A stretch of DNA of 64,000 nt from Paenibacillus alvei DSM 29 (GTDB lineage Bacteria; Bacillota; Bacilli; Paenibacillales; Paenibacillaceae). Within the stretch, counting starts at the first letter, position 1. Every line of letters starts with the position of its first letter. Location of the stretch: contig NZ_AMBZ01000003.1 in the NCBI RefSeq assembly GCF_000293805.1, positions 186,001 to 250,000 on the forward strand. The letters run 5' to 3'. This document shows, in pieces, positions 45,651-53,740 of this stretch. Made by a program: the position numbers and the translations under genes. The notes beneath the pieces are model-generated. The model made no database searches. It saw only the letters and a list, made by a program, of their open reading frames with translations, and was not told where the DNA came from.

Positions 45651-46808
45651 CTATCCTTTAAATGGAATTGTCTGCTCCGAGGTAAAACCGAAGTGGTTCG
45701 CGATGATCTGAACGATGCGCTTGGAAGCTTGTCCATCGCCAAATGGATTGCTTGCCTTGGTCATCCCTAGGTAAGTCTGCTCATCTGAAAGCAGTCGGTT
45801 CGCAATATTGAAAATCGAGTCCTCCTCGGTTCCCGCAAGGGCAACCATATTGGCATCCACTGCTTCCGGACGTTCTGTCGTGTCTCGCATCAGAACAAGC
45901 GGCTTATTGAACACCGTTGTTTCTTCTTGCAAGCCGCCGGAATCGCTCATAATCAGATAGGAACGGGCAAGCAAGTTGATCATATCCGGGTATTCCAGCG
46001 TATTGAGCAAATGAATGCGATCATGCCCGGATAGAAGCGTGTGAGCTGCATCTCGGACGACTGGACTCATATGAACAGGATAGATGACAGCAGTATCAGG
46101 ATGATTATCTGCAATTCGGCGAATGGCTCGGAACATGTTCTGCATTGGAGTTCCATAATTCTCCCGACGATGGGCCGTCACTGTAATGATTCTGCCTGGA
46201 TGCTGGACAAGTGCATGTAATGCAGCTTCACTGAACGTATAATTTTCCTTATAAGTCTGCAAAGCGGCGTCTACAGCAGTTTGGCCTGTTATGTAAATAT
46301 GCCCCTCGCTATACCCTTCACGCAGAAGATTATCCTTTCCAACAGAAGTTGGCGCAAACAGCAAATCGGTTACCGCATCGACAATTCTACGGTTTACTTC
46401 CTCTGGCCATGGGGAGTATTTGTTGTGCGAACGCAAGCCTGCTTCTACATGTCCAACTGGGATTTTGTGAAAAAATGCCGCAAGCCCACCGCACATCGCT
46501 GTTTGCGTATCGCCGTGAACAAGGATCATATCCGGCTTATCCTCTGCAAGTACATTGTCGAGTCCAGCGATAGCAGCGGACGTGAAATAGGCGAGAGACT
46601 GATTCTCTTTCATTAAGCGTAAATCAAGATCAGGCGATAGAGAAAAATGGGAGAGAGCCTGATAGAGCTGCTCTCGGTGCTGTCCGGTAACAACAACTTT
46701 TGTATCGAACCAATCAGATTGCTGCTTCAATTCCTGCACGACAGGGCACATCTTGGTAGCTTCCGGCCTTGTCCCGAAAATGACCATGATTTTCTTCTTT
46801 GTATTCAT
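45651..46808 (-). CDS. mnaA: UDP-N-acetylglucosamine 2-epimerase (non-hydrolysing)
   Basis: 385 residues. Interconverts UDP-GlcNAc and UDP-ManNAc for teichoic-acid linkage units or other wall polymers. Motifs: IMVIFGTRPEATKMCPV at the start, HGDTQTAMCGG, HVEAGLRS, TAHRRENYG and SDSGGLQEE. I chose the ATG at 46808 after GGAGGGGG; the longer frame from 46862 has no ribosome site. Single gene. Confidence 0.95.
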   Translation of the reverse strand: MNTKKKIMVIFGTRPEATKMCPVVQELKQQSDWFDTKVVVTGQHREQLYQALSHFSLSPDLDLRLMKENQSLAYFTSAAIAGLDNVLAEDKPDMILVHGDTQTAMCGGLAAFFHKIPVGHVEAGLRSHNKYSPWPEEVNRRIVDAVTDLLFAPTSVGKDNLLREGYSEGHIYITGQTAVDAALQTYKENYTFSEAALHALVQHPGRIITVTAHRRENYGTPMQNMFRAIRRIADNHPDTAVIYPVHMSPVVRDAAHTLLSGHDRIHLLNTLEYPDMINLLARSYLIMSDSGGLQEETTVFNKPLVLMRDTTERPEAVDANMVALAGTEEDSIFNIANRLLSDEQTYLGMTKASNPFGDGQASKRIVQIIANHFGFTSEQTIPFKG

Positions 46809-47144
46809 ATGGAAAGCCCCCTCCACCTCGATTCTAATATGGAACATTCCTAATATTACCACATGAGGTTGGGTAAGTCATAAGTTCGAGGGATGAAGCG
46901 AAGGAGGTCATATTTTCTTTGACGAATATTTTGATAGAGAAGGCATTACATCACTGTTATTGATTATTGTCATAAAAATGTCGGGGAAATTAAAGCGGAG
47001 ACAAGACTGATTCAAAGTTTTTTCGATTATGCCAGGTGGGTTAGAGAGTGTATAATGGACAACCATCAGATAAGGAAAATATGTGGACACATGGAACGGC
47101 AAAAGGATAACTGATATAATGATAATGAAATCGAGGTGATCGAA
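46809..47144. other. Intergenic region with promoter of YqkE-like gene
   Basis: TATAAT at 47115-47120 and another at 47051-47056 are possible -10 sites for the gene at 47145; matching -35 boxes are poor. No coding frame I can support. Confidence 0.4.
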
Positions 47145-47408
47145 ATGGGGAAGAAACGCAGAACAGCAGTTGCTCCGACTCAGAACACAGCAGAGAAGCC
47201 AGCCACATTGAAGGACTTGTTAAGTTCCGAGGTGCTGGACAAGTTGAAGGCACAAGCCAAAGAACTGAAGGTTCAGGAAGATAACCGCAAGGAAGTGGAA
47301 CGACAGAAGGCGGAAGAGGCTCGCCGTGTGGAGCAGAAGAAGCTTGATAATAACTTTGAGTACTTATTGAATAACAGCAGCATGGATTGGCGAAAATTTA
47401 AAAATTAA
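47145..47408 (+). CDS. YqkE-like protein (DUF3886)
   Basis: 87 residues, highly charged, mostly one long helix: TLKDLLSSEVLDKLKAQAKE, then many Lys/Glu/Arg, ending MDWRKFKN. This is the pattern of B. subtilis YqkE, whose function is unknown. ATG 47145 follows GAGGTGATC; the GTG at 47136 is part of that ribosome site. A terminator overlaps its stop codon. Confidence 0.85.
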   Translation: MGKKRRTAVAPTQNTAEKPATLKDLLSSEVLDKLKAQAKELKVQEDNRKEVERQKAEEARRVEQKKLDNNFEYLLNNSSMDWRKFKN

Positions 47409-47446
47409 CAAAAGCGTGCAGACGAGAGCGTCTCACGCTTTTGTTA
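47407..47446 (+). terminator. Rho-independent terminator after YqkE-like gene
   Basis: AACAAAAGCGTG at 47407-47418 pairs with CACGCTTTTGTT at 47434-47445. The inner loop can also fold (AGACG/CGTCT). Confidence 0.85.
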
Positions 47447-47578
47447 CGTATGGTCAGCACTTATGAGCTTTAAAGATCTCTCATTCACGTTATGTGCATT
47501 TGATCTCTGGTTCAAGAGGATGTAATCTAGTTTATATAGGATTGTTACATTGTTCACATATTATTTGGAGGGAACAAC

Positions 47579-48229
47579 ATGAACTTGCCTATCTTAAACA
47601 AATTTGAATTGTTCGAAGCGATACAGAAGCATTGGGGCGGATTTTTCCGTCAATATGAAATGGCTCTGAACGAGCTGCAAAGCGACTTTCAAATTATTGA
47701 TTTGGAATGGAAAACAAAGTTTGGATATTCCCCGATCGAACATATGAAGGCACGGGTGAAAAACCCACTATCCTTGCTCAAAAAAATAGAAAAAAAGAGA
47801 ATTCCATTTTCCATGGAATCTGTACAAAATAACATCCGTGACATTGCTGGTTTACGGATTGTCACTACATTTCTTGATGACGTATATATGATGAAAGAAC
47901 ATATCGAACAACGTGAAGACATCCAAGTGCTGCAAGTAAAAGATTACATTCAGAACCCAAAGCCAAGCGGCTACAAGAGCTTGCATATGGTTGTCAAGAC
48001 ACAGGTCATTCTTTCGCAGGAAGTGCTGTGGGTACCAGCCGAAATTCAGTTGAGAACGTCTTCGATGGATTTCTGGGCTGCTACAGAACATAAGCTGAAC
48101 TATAAATATGAAGGCGGCGAAGTGCCCGAGGATGCACGCACCCAATTATTTGAACTATCCAAATCGGCATTTCAAATGGATCAGCAAATGTCCATGCTTC
48201 GGAATCAGCTGATAAATAAAAATAAATAA
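47579..48229 (+). CDS. Small alarmone (p)ppGpp synthetase
   Basis: 216 residues with a lone RelA/SpoT synthetase domain: DIAGLRIVTTFLDDVYMM, DYIQNPKPSGYKSLHMVV, WVPAEIQLRTSSMDFWAATE, HKLNYKY. It transfers pyrophosphate from ATP to GDP/GTP. No HD hydrolase, TGS or ACT domain, so it belongs to the small synthetases (RelQ/RelP, YjbM/YwaC group); which one is uncertain. GGAGGG precedes ATG 47579. Single gene ending at a terminator. Confidence 0.93.
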   Translation: MNLPILNKFELFEAIQKHWGGFFRQYEMALNELQSDFQIIDLEWKTKFGYSPIEHMKARVKNPLSLLKKIEKKRIPFSMESVQNNIRDIAGLRIVTTFLDDVYMMKEHIEQREDIQVLQVKDYIQNPKPSGYKSLHMVVKTQVILSQEVLWVPAEIQLRTSSMDFWAATEHKLNYKYEGGEVPEDARTQLFELSKSAFQMDQQMSMLRNQLINKNK

Positions 48230-48235
48230 AAGGCA

Positions 48236-48272
48236 AATAGGCTTTCCTTCAAAAGGAAGGCCTATTGTTTTA
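48236..48272 (+). terminator. Rho-independent terminator after alarmone synthetase
   Basis: AATAGGCTTTCCTT at 48236-48249 pairs with AAGGAAGGCCTATT at 48253-48266 with one bulge, then GTTTTAT. Confidence 0.85.
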
Positions 48273-48599
48273 TCTCGAACGATTACTTGATCCCATGCCA
48301 CTTAGCGAGGTGCTCCGCATGGGAACGCAAATACGCATATTTTCAGAAGGGGCATACCATTCGATTGAAAGATATGAACTCTTTGTTCCCGATACATGGT
48401 CGGAATCCGAACAGCATGCTTGCTCCTGATGAAGTGTCACATTTTTTCTTCCCTCGTCTTCCAAAAAACTACAAGTGGCATCTATTTTCCCGATGATTAA
48501 CCTCCACTTTTGACTGGAGGATATGGGGGATTCGAGTCGGAAAATCAACCATCTTATGCAAATAGGAAGATGCAGCAAGAGTTCGAGGATGCAAGGTAT
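48273..48599. other. Region with unassigned short coding-like frames
   Basis: On the plus strand a frame right after the terminator reads LERLLDPMPLSEVLRMGTQI, RIFSEGAYHSIERYELFVPD, then stops near 48430. The neighbouring frame goes on with DEVSHFFFPRLPKNYKWHLF. Together they look like a damaged small protein of ~80 residues, but I recognise neither part and see no clear start. It may also be chance. Confidence 0.3.
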
Positions 48600-49349
48600 A
48601 TGAACTGGTGTGGCCAAACCCTTACTTTTGTTCTTGTTCACGGAGCATGGGGGGATTGCAGTTATTGGTCAAGAACGGCTGAAGTTCTGCACAGTATGGG
48701 GCATAGGGTGTACGTTCCGAATTTGCCAGGACATGGGATGGATTGGAATAAGAATGTAACTCATGCCATGTATGTGGATACAGTCGTTCATTGTATCAAG
48801 CATCATCAACTCTCAAATGTTGTACTGGTTGGGCACAGCTTTGGCGGTACGGTTATTTGCAAGACGGTAGAACATGTCCCTGATCGTATACGTCGGCTTG
48901 TCTTTATGGATGCATTTGTTGTACGCGATGGATATAGTGCTGCAGATGAAATACCGCCGCAAAGCAAAGAGGAGTGGGCGAAGCTGGCACAACAATCATC
49001 TGACAATACCATTATGCTGCCTTTTACCGTATGGAGGGAGACATTCATGAACAATGCCAGTATTGAGCTGGCGTATCATGTCTATTGTACGGTTACACCA
49101 GAGCCTGCAGGGCCATTGTTTGAGAAGCTGGATCTGTCGAAATTCTATCGTTTACCTATGCCCAGAAGCTACTTGTACTTAACGGATGATACTGCGCTGC
49201 CTCAAGGGGAGCAGTATGGCTGGCACCCCCATATGTCAAGTCGATTAGGGTTGTTCCGGCTTATAACGGCACATGGCGATCATATGACCCCATTTCATAT
49301 TCAACCGCATCTCGTTGCGGAGAAGCTTATTGAAGCAGGACGGGATTAA
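48600..49349 (+). CDS. Alpha/beta hydrolase
   Basis: 249 residues of the salicylate-esterase-like branch: TFVLVHGAWGDCSYWSR, nucleophile Ser in VLVGHSFGGTVI, and late His in TAHGDHMTPFHIQP. I chose ATG 48600, where such proteins normally begin; upstream TTG 48510 and ATG 48570 would add an unrelated tail. The ribosome site (GAGGATGCAAGG) is moderate. Substrate unknown. Confidence 0.85.
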   Translation: MNWCGQTLTFVLVHGAWGDCSYWSRTAEVLHSMGHRVYVPNLPGHGMDWNKNVTHAMYVDTVVHCIKHHQLSNVVLVGHSFGGTVICKTVEHVPDRIRRLVFMDAFVVRDGYSAADEIPPQSKEEWAKLAQQSSDNTIMLPFTVWRETFMNNASIELAYHVYCTVTPEPAGPLFEKLDLSKFYRLPMPRSYLYLTDDTALPQGEQYGWHPHMSSRLGLFRLITAHGDHMTPFHIQPHLVAEKLIEAGRD

Positions 49350-49399
49350 AGTATGGGGGTATGAGGGCTGCGACAATGTGTACGGAATGATTAAAACAA

Positions 49400-49434
49400 A
49401 GGCTGGCCAAAAGAGAATTTCTCTTGGCCAGCCT
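49400..49434. terminator. Strong hairpin between convergent genes
   Basis: AGGCTGGCCAA at 49400-49410 pairs with TTGGCCAGCCT at 49424-49434, continuing through AAGAGA/TCTCTT. Likely terminates both converging transcripts. Confidence 0.75.
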
Positions 49435-49476
49435 GCATGTGCTGCAAGTATTTCGATGTATGGAACGAAATGATAA

Positions 49477-50205
49477 TTACTGTGGATTGGTTGTCCAAAT
49501 ACCAGCAGTCTTCACAAAGACGCGCTGCGGCAGCTTAAGCGCAGCTAGTGCAAGCTCGGCTACATCCTCAGGCTGCATCATGCGATTCTCGTCTCCGATG
49601 TTGAGCCCCGCATTTACTGCGAGTTCTGTATTTACAGTGCTTGGCGTCAATGCAGTTACACGGATATTATGCTTGCGAACTTCCTGCATGAGCGCTTCGG
49701 TCATGCCCATAACCGCGAACTTGGATGCATTGTAGGCAGAACCTGTTGCAAATCCACGTTCTCCAGCAGTTGAAGAAATATTGATAATGCTTCCTTCATT
49801 CTGTTCAATCATGGCAGGGAGCACTGCACGAGTAACATAGTAGGTGCCCATCAAGTTGACTTGGATAATGCGCTCCCATTCTTGCGGATCCATATCGACC
49901 AACTTGCCGAACTTGGCAATGCCTGCGTTATTAATGACAATGTGGATAGCGCCAAGCTGCTCCGAAAGAGAAGCAACGGCGCGATTGACGTCCTCTTGTA
50001 CTGCAACATCAGCCGTTGCGATAGCGACGCGGATATCATATTTCGCAGTAAGTTCGGCTTTTAGAGCTTCAAGATCAGCGGCTGTACGGGCGATGAGGCC
50101 AAGATGTACGCCTTCCTGCGCTAACGATTCGGCCAACGCTTTGCCAATACCTTTGCCTGCGCCAGTAATCAGTGCGGTTTTGTTCGTAAGATCTTGCAAT
50201 TTCAT
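49477..50205 (-). CDS. Short-chain dehydrogenase, 3-ketoacyl reductase (FabG/YoxD) type
   Basis: 242-residue SDR. Cofactor motif TGAGKGIG near residue 15, NNAG, catalytic Ser in ISSTAGE and YNASK. It resembles FabG-like YoxD proteins; the true substrate is unknown and it is not in a fatty-acid operon. AAGGAG precedes ATG 50205. The haem monooxygenase gene is 29 bases upstream on the same strand, so they may be co-transcribed. Confidence 0.9.
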   Translation of the reverse strand: MKLQDLTNKTALITGAGKGIGKALAESLAQEGVHLGLIARTAADLEALKAELTAKYDIRVAIATADVAVQEDVNRAVASLSEQLGAIHIVINNAGIAKFGKLVDMDPQEWERIIQVNLMGTYYVTRAVLPAMIEQNEGSIINISSTAGERGFATGSAYNASKFAVMGMTEALMQEVRKHNIRVTALTPSTVNTELAVNAGLNIGDENRMMQPEDVAELALAALKLPQRVFVKTAGIWTTNPQ

Positions 50206-50234
50206 ATTTTTAATCTCCTTTTACTTTTTTTTGC

Positions 50235-50543
50235 TTAACCGTTATGACTAACAACAAGCTCGTATTTGTTCAAAGAAGCACCCAGCATGTACTGCTTGCT
50301 GTCGCTGGCACCCCGGTGGGATTCGCGGAAGGTATCGCTAGATGTCCAGTTGCGGAATGACTCCTCATTCTCCCACACCGTACAGACCTTCAGTTCTTCT
50401 TCGCCTTCCTGACCTGGACCCAGCCATACCTCCAAGCGGACAAATCCGCTCATTTGCTGTACGCCCTTGGCCTGCGCGAATCGCTCTGCCACTTGCTTCC
50501 CGAATCCTTCTTTAATTCGGATTGTGTTCGTCACGACTAACAT
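50235..50543 (-). CDS. HmoA/IsdG-like haem-degrading monooxygenase
   Basis: 102 residues, ABM-type ferredoxin-like fold. The catalytic triad known from IsdG (Asn7, Trp67, His77) appears with identical spacing as Asn6 (VVTNTI), Trp66 (FRNWTSSD) and His76 (FRESHRG), so haem cleavage with iron release is likely. It opens MLVVTNTIRIKEGFG like B. subtilis HmoA. AGGAGGCG precedes the ATG at 50543; the longer frame was rejected. Confidence 0.85.
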   Translation of the reverse strand: MLVVTNTIRIKEGFGKQVAERFAQAKGVQQMSGFVRLEVWLGPGQEGEEELKVCTVWENEESFRNWTSSDTFRESHRGASDSKQYMLGASLNKYELVVSHNG

Positions 50544-50640
50544 GCTATCGCCTCCTGTGTGCATAATGATGTTCATGTTCATTTGTACAGATTATATATC
50601 TGCCTCTCTATTATACTCGAACTATTGGACAAGATCACAC

Positions 50641-51069
50641 TCACTCGTGAGTATTACCAAGCACATTCCATCTTGTTCCCCATTCCTTCATGGCATCAAA
50701 TATGGGACGAAGTGTAATTCCCCTCTCCGTTAATGAATATTCGACGTGTGGAGGGATTTCGGAATAGACGGTTCGTTGAATAATGTTCTGCTGCTCCAGT
50801 TCCTTCAATCGGAGTGACAGCGTGCGTGGACTGATGCCATGGAGTGCGCGTTCCAGCTCGCCGAATCGCTTTGTCCCGTGAAACAAATCGCGCAATATTA
50901 GAAAAGTCCACTTCCCCCCGATAATATGCATTGTATGCTCAATGGGACAAGCTGTGATCGAGGCCGTATCCACGGGAGATTCATACTTATGTGTTGTATC
51001 TAGGGAGGCCGAAGCGTGTAATGTTCCTTTTTGGCAAGGTGTATGTGTGGTTTGTTCTGGAGTTGACAT
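50641..51069 (-). CDS. HxlR-family transcriptional regulator
   Basis: 142 residues with the HxlR winged helix: CPIEHTMHIIGGKWTFLILR, HGISPRTLSLRLKELEQQ, VEYSLTERGI. The Cys before IEHTM is the conserved redox-sensitive position known from HypR. AGAAGGGGG precedes the ATG at 51069. It is divergent from a quinone-reductase-like gene, a common HxlR target, and a perfect inverted repeat lies just upstream of its start. Confidence 0.9.
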   Translation of the reverse strand: MSTPEQTTHTPCQKGTLHASASLDTTHKYESPVDTASITACPIEHTMHIIGGKWTFLILRDLFHGTKRFGELERALHGISPRTLSLRLKELEQQNIIQRTVYSEIPPHVEYSLTERGITLRPIFDAMKEWGTRWNVLGNTHE

Positions 51070-51087
51070 GTGAAGCCCCCTTCTCTT

Positions 51088-51114
51088 ATTGCACTTCATT
51101 TAGTATAGTGCAAT
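51088..51114. promoter_or_regulatory. Inverted repeat, likely HxlR operator
   Basis: ATTGCACT at 51088-51095 and AGTGCAAT at 51107-51114, perfect arms 11 bases apart, 19 bases upstream of the hxlR-type start. A second small palindrome CTGTATGTACAG is at 51279-51290 before the reductase gene. Confidence 0.6.
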
Positions 51115-51305
51115 GAAGTCGGTGGTGACAATGCTGAGACTTTGCAAGAAGCAGTGGGGAACAGGACGCAGCTCACGTCTTCGATTGGCTAGATCAGATA
51201 AGGGGCTATGCAAGTATAGACTATGAGAAAGGCATGATAGGTAATGAATCATGTATTGTGCTAAAATTAATGATGATACTGTATGTACAGAAGGGGAGGA
51301 ATATT

Positions 51306-51824
51306 ATGAAGGTGCTTGTCATAGTTGCACATCCGAATTTGGATGCCTCTAACGTTAACCGTGCTTGGGTCGAAGAGCTGCGTAAGCATGACAACATTAC
51401 TGTACACGAGCTGTACAAGGAATATCCCAATGGACAGATTGACGTACAGAAGGAGCAGGCGTTGATTGAAAGTCATGACCGCATCGTATGGCAGTTCCCA
51501 TTCTATTGGTACAGCTCGCCAGCATTGATGAAGCAATGGCTGGACAGTGTGCTTACATATGGCTGGGCATATGGTACGGGCGGCGATCGCTTGCATGGCA
51601 AGGAGCTTATGCTGGCTATATCGACCGGAAGCCCGCAAGAGAAGTATCAGGCGGGCGGGCTTAATCATTATTCCATGAGTGAGCTGCTGAAGCCGTTCCA
51701 GGCGACTAGCAATCTGATCGGCACAACATACCTGCCTGCATTCGTATTCCATGGAGCAATGGGAGCGGAAGAGGCTGTGATTCAGAATAGTGTCAAGGAC
51801 TATGTATCCTATCTGTTGAAATAG
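51306..51824 (+). CDS. Flavodoxin-fold NAD(P)H:quinone oxidoreductase (YwrO/KefF/MdaB type)
   Basis: 172 residues. FMN-binding flavodoxin-like fold: VLVIVAHPNLDASNVNRAWV, QFPFYWYSSPALMKQWLD and TYGWAYGTGGDRLHGKELML are the family hallmarks. It reduces quinones by two electrons, protecting from electrophiles. ATG 51306 follows AGGGGAGGA; the upstream extension lacks a ribosome site. Divergent from the HxlR regulator, probably induced by quinones or hypochlorite-like stress through it. Confidence 0.92.
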   Translation: MKVLVIVAHPNLDASNVNRAWVEELRKHDNITVHELYKEYPNGQIDVQKEQALIESHDRIVWQFPFYWYSSPALMKQWLDSVLTYGWAYGTGGDRLHGKELMLAISTGSPQEKYQAGGLNHYSMSELLKPFQATSNLIGTTYLPAFVFHGAMGAEEAVIQNSVKDYVSYLLK

Positions 51825-51915
51825 GAGCTAAGATGTAAGTAAGCGGAGTATACCCAATTCCAATTGGAGTGCCGCAAAGTAGGTTCACCTAGCTATGGGA
51901 CGAACTTTAAATTTG

Positions 51916-51968
51916 AAAAAAGGTTAGGTTAAGGGAATGTGCATGTTTCCTTTAACTCGGCCTTTTTG
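51916..51968. terminator. Hairpin between convergent reductase and HAD genes
   Basis: AAAAAGGTTAGGTTAAGG near 51917-51934 pairs with CCTTTAACTCGGCCTTTTTG ending about 51967. Flanking A and T runs suit both strands. The rest of 51825-52106 has no gene. Confidence 0.65.
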
Positions 51969-52106
51969 TCTTATTGGTGTGATATGGAGACAAAAAAAGA
52001 ACTCAACATCCGCTAAAAAGTGGACAATTGAGCTCTCTTCGAGTTATTGGGATGTTCCTATCCGTTTCGATTACCCGTTCATCGTTATCTATGTTGAAGG
52101 ACGTGC

Positions 52107-52898
52107 TTATGCAGACGTTGACGCTGCATTTCCTGGAATTCCGTTGCCAAACGCCAGTTCTTCAAGCTTCGCAATAATGCGTTCTTCTGTATCGCTGTCG
52201 ACAGGAATGTTACATGATGCAAGCGGAAGCAGCTTGTCGAAGCTTCCAATTGCAACAGAATAGCCAGCCTGCTGAAACATCGGAATATCATTCATATCAT
52301 TGCCGAAGCAGACGAATTGCCCAGGGATAATCCCGAACGAGCGAAGTGCAGCCATTTTGTTGACACCGATGCTTGTCATATCAACGATGCCTTCCGCGGA
52401 GTGGTAATGGAGCGTTGTATCCAGCGACTTCAGCTTTTCTGTTAGCTCCTCTAAGCGGTTGCTGCCTAGAACGAGAATCTTGATCACATTATAAATTTCA
52501 TTCGTAGGTAAACAAGCAGCTAGGCGTAGCGGATCGACATGGAATAGGAATGGATGTGTCCCCTCCAAGTTGTGCGCATAGTTCCACTCATCATCAACAA
52601 GGTAGGCCGCTTCATATTGATGCAGCAAGCTCATAATCTCATCGGCTGTTGCCTGCGGAAGCGGGCTAGACGCTAGACGCTCACCTTGGAAATAGGTCAT
52701 GGCACCGTTGGCGCCGATGAGCAGGTTGTGGTGAAAGCGTTCATCTAGGACAGGAAGCATATCCCGGCAAGGACGTGCCGAAGCGAAGCCTACGATATGT
52801 CCAGCTTCTTGTATGCGTGCAAGGCAATTCATAATTGGAGCAGAGACAGGCTGTCCTTTGAATGAAATCGTACCATCAATATCAAAAATGAAGTGCAT
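52107..52898 (-). CDS. HAD-superfamily Cof-type sugar-phosphate phosphatase
   Basis: 263 residues. HAD motifs: nucleophile Asp in FIFDIDGTI, Lys in GVNKMAALRSFG and acidic GNDMNDIPMF. The Cof/YidA branch removes phosphate from sugar phosphates or nucleotides; the actual substrate is unknown. AAGGAG precedes ATG 52898. Confidence 0.92.
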   Translation of the reverse strand: MHFIFDIDGTISFKGQPVSAPIMNCLARIQEAGHIVGFASARPCRDMLPVLDERFHHNLLIGANGAMTYFQGERLASSPLPQATADEIMSLLHQYEAAYLVDDEWNYAHNLEGTHPFLFHVDPLRLAACLPTNEIYNVIKILVLGSNRLEELTEKLKSLDTTLHYHSAEGIVDMTSIGVNKMAALRSFGIIPGQFVCFGNDMNDIPMFQQAGYSVAIGSFDKLLPLASCNIPVDSDTEERIIAKLEELAFGNGIPGNAASTSA

Positions 52899-52943
52899 GT
52901 AAGATGTTCTCCTTTGACTGAATGTATGTTTTCTGTATGCAAG

Positions 52944-53630
52944 TTATAAGTTGTAAGTTGTAAGTAGCAATGCTGGCAGGAATATTAGTTTAAAAAACGA
53001 AAGGGCTTGCTTGACTGCACAGTAGCCGAAATAGATGCCAAACCCGATAAATACAATGCCTGCTGTAATCGATACATATTGCATGATGCGTGGGGTAATG
53101 GCTCTGCGGCTGAAATGGGTCACAGCAGCGACGAAAAGATCCCATATACAAATACCGACAATGATAGCGCTGCTATATAGCAAGGTATCCTGCTTGCCTA
53201 ACACATCCATGGTTGTTGCCATAACGGAGCCATATATGCCGATCCAAAATACGATGTTAAGCGGGTTGGATAACGCCAGTAAAAAGCCCGATAAAAAAGA
53301 GGAACCGACATGCTGCTTCTTGGCATCGGAATCGGAGATCTGGACTGTAGATCTGGCTTCACGAAAACTTTCATATCCAAGATACAGCAGCAATATGAAC
53401 CCTGCCGTCCATAGAATGAGCTTAGCGAACGGTGTTGTTAAGAACGAAGCGGCTCCATAGTAGATAAGCAGCATGAAAATAACATCCGTGCTCATGGCGC
53501 CGAGCCCCAGGAACCAAGCGTTCCAGAACCCATTTTTTAATCCGGCCTTGATCTGAGCGATGCTGATTGGACCGACGGGGGCTGAGAGAGACAGCCCGAG
53601 CAATACATAGCTGAACCATATGCTAGCCAT
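52944..53630 (-). CDS. LysE/RhtB-family amino-acid exporter
   Basis: 228 residues with about six hydrophobic segments. The N-terminus SYVLLGLSLSAPVGPISIAQ, then KAGLKNGF, is the LysE signature, and SGFLLALSNPLNIVFW follows. It exports amino acids. AGGAAGATC precedes the ATG at 53630; the upstream extension runs over the divergent promoter. Divergent from a MocR-type regulator, the usual partner. Confidence 0.92.
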   Translation of the reverse strand: MASIWFSYVLLGLSLSAPVGPISIAQIKAGLKNGFWNAWFLGLGAMSTDVIFMLLIYYGAASFLTTPFAKLILWTAGFILLLYLGYESFREARSTVQISDSDAKKQHVGSSFLSGFLLALSNPLNIVFWIGIYGSVMATTMDVLGKQDTLLYSSAIIVGICIWDLFVAAVTHFSRRAITPRIMQYVSITAGIVFIGFGIYFGYCAVKQALSFFKLIFLPALLLTTYNL

Positions 53631-53740
53631 CTGATCTTCCTTCCTGTTCTTGCGAAATAATGGTACTATTGTACTGGTTATCTGTCCTGTTGATAAGTGG
53701 CAGATTTGTAGATTTAATTGGGGACAGAGGTGATGGGGAA

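Noticed and set aside
48270..48641. 123-codon minus-strand frame
   Set aside because: Low-complexity, no start signal, and opposite to a more protein-like plus-strand frame.
53663..53675. GTACT-N3-GTACT repeat as another AGTAC-type TetR site
   Set aside because: It is a direct repeat with a different spacing, in a LysE/MocR divergent promoter; more likely a MocR site if anything.
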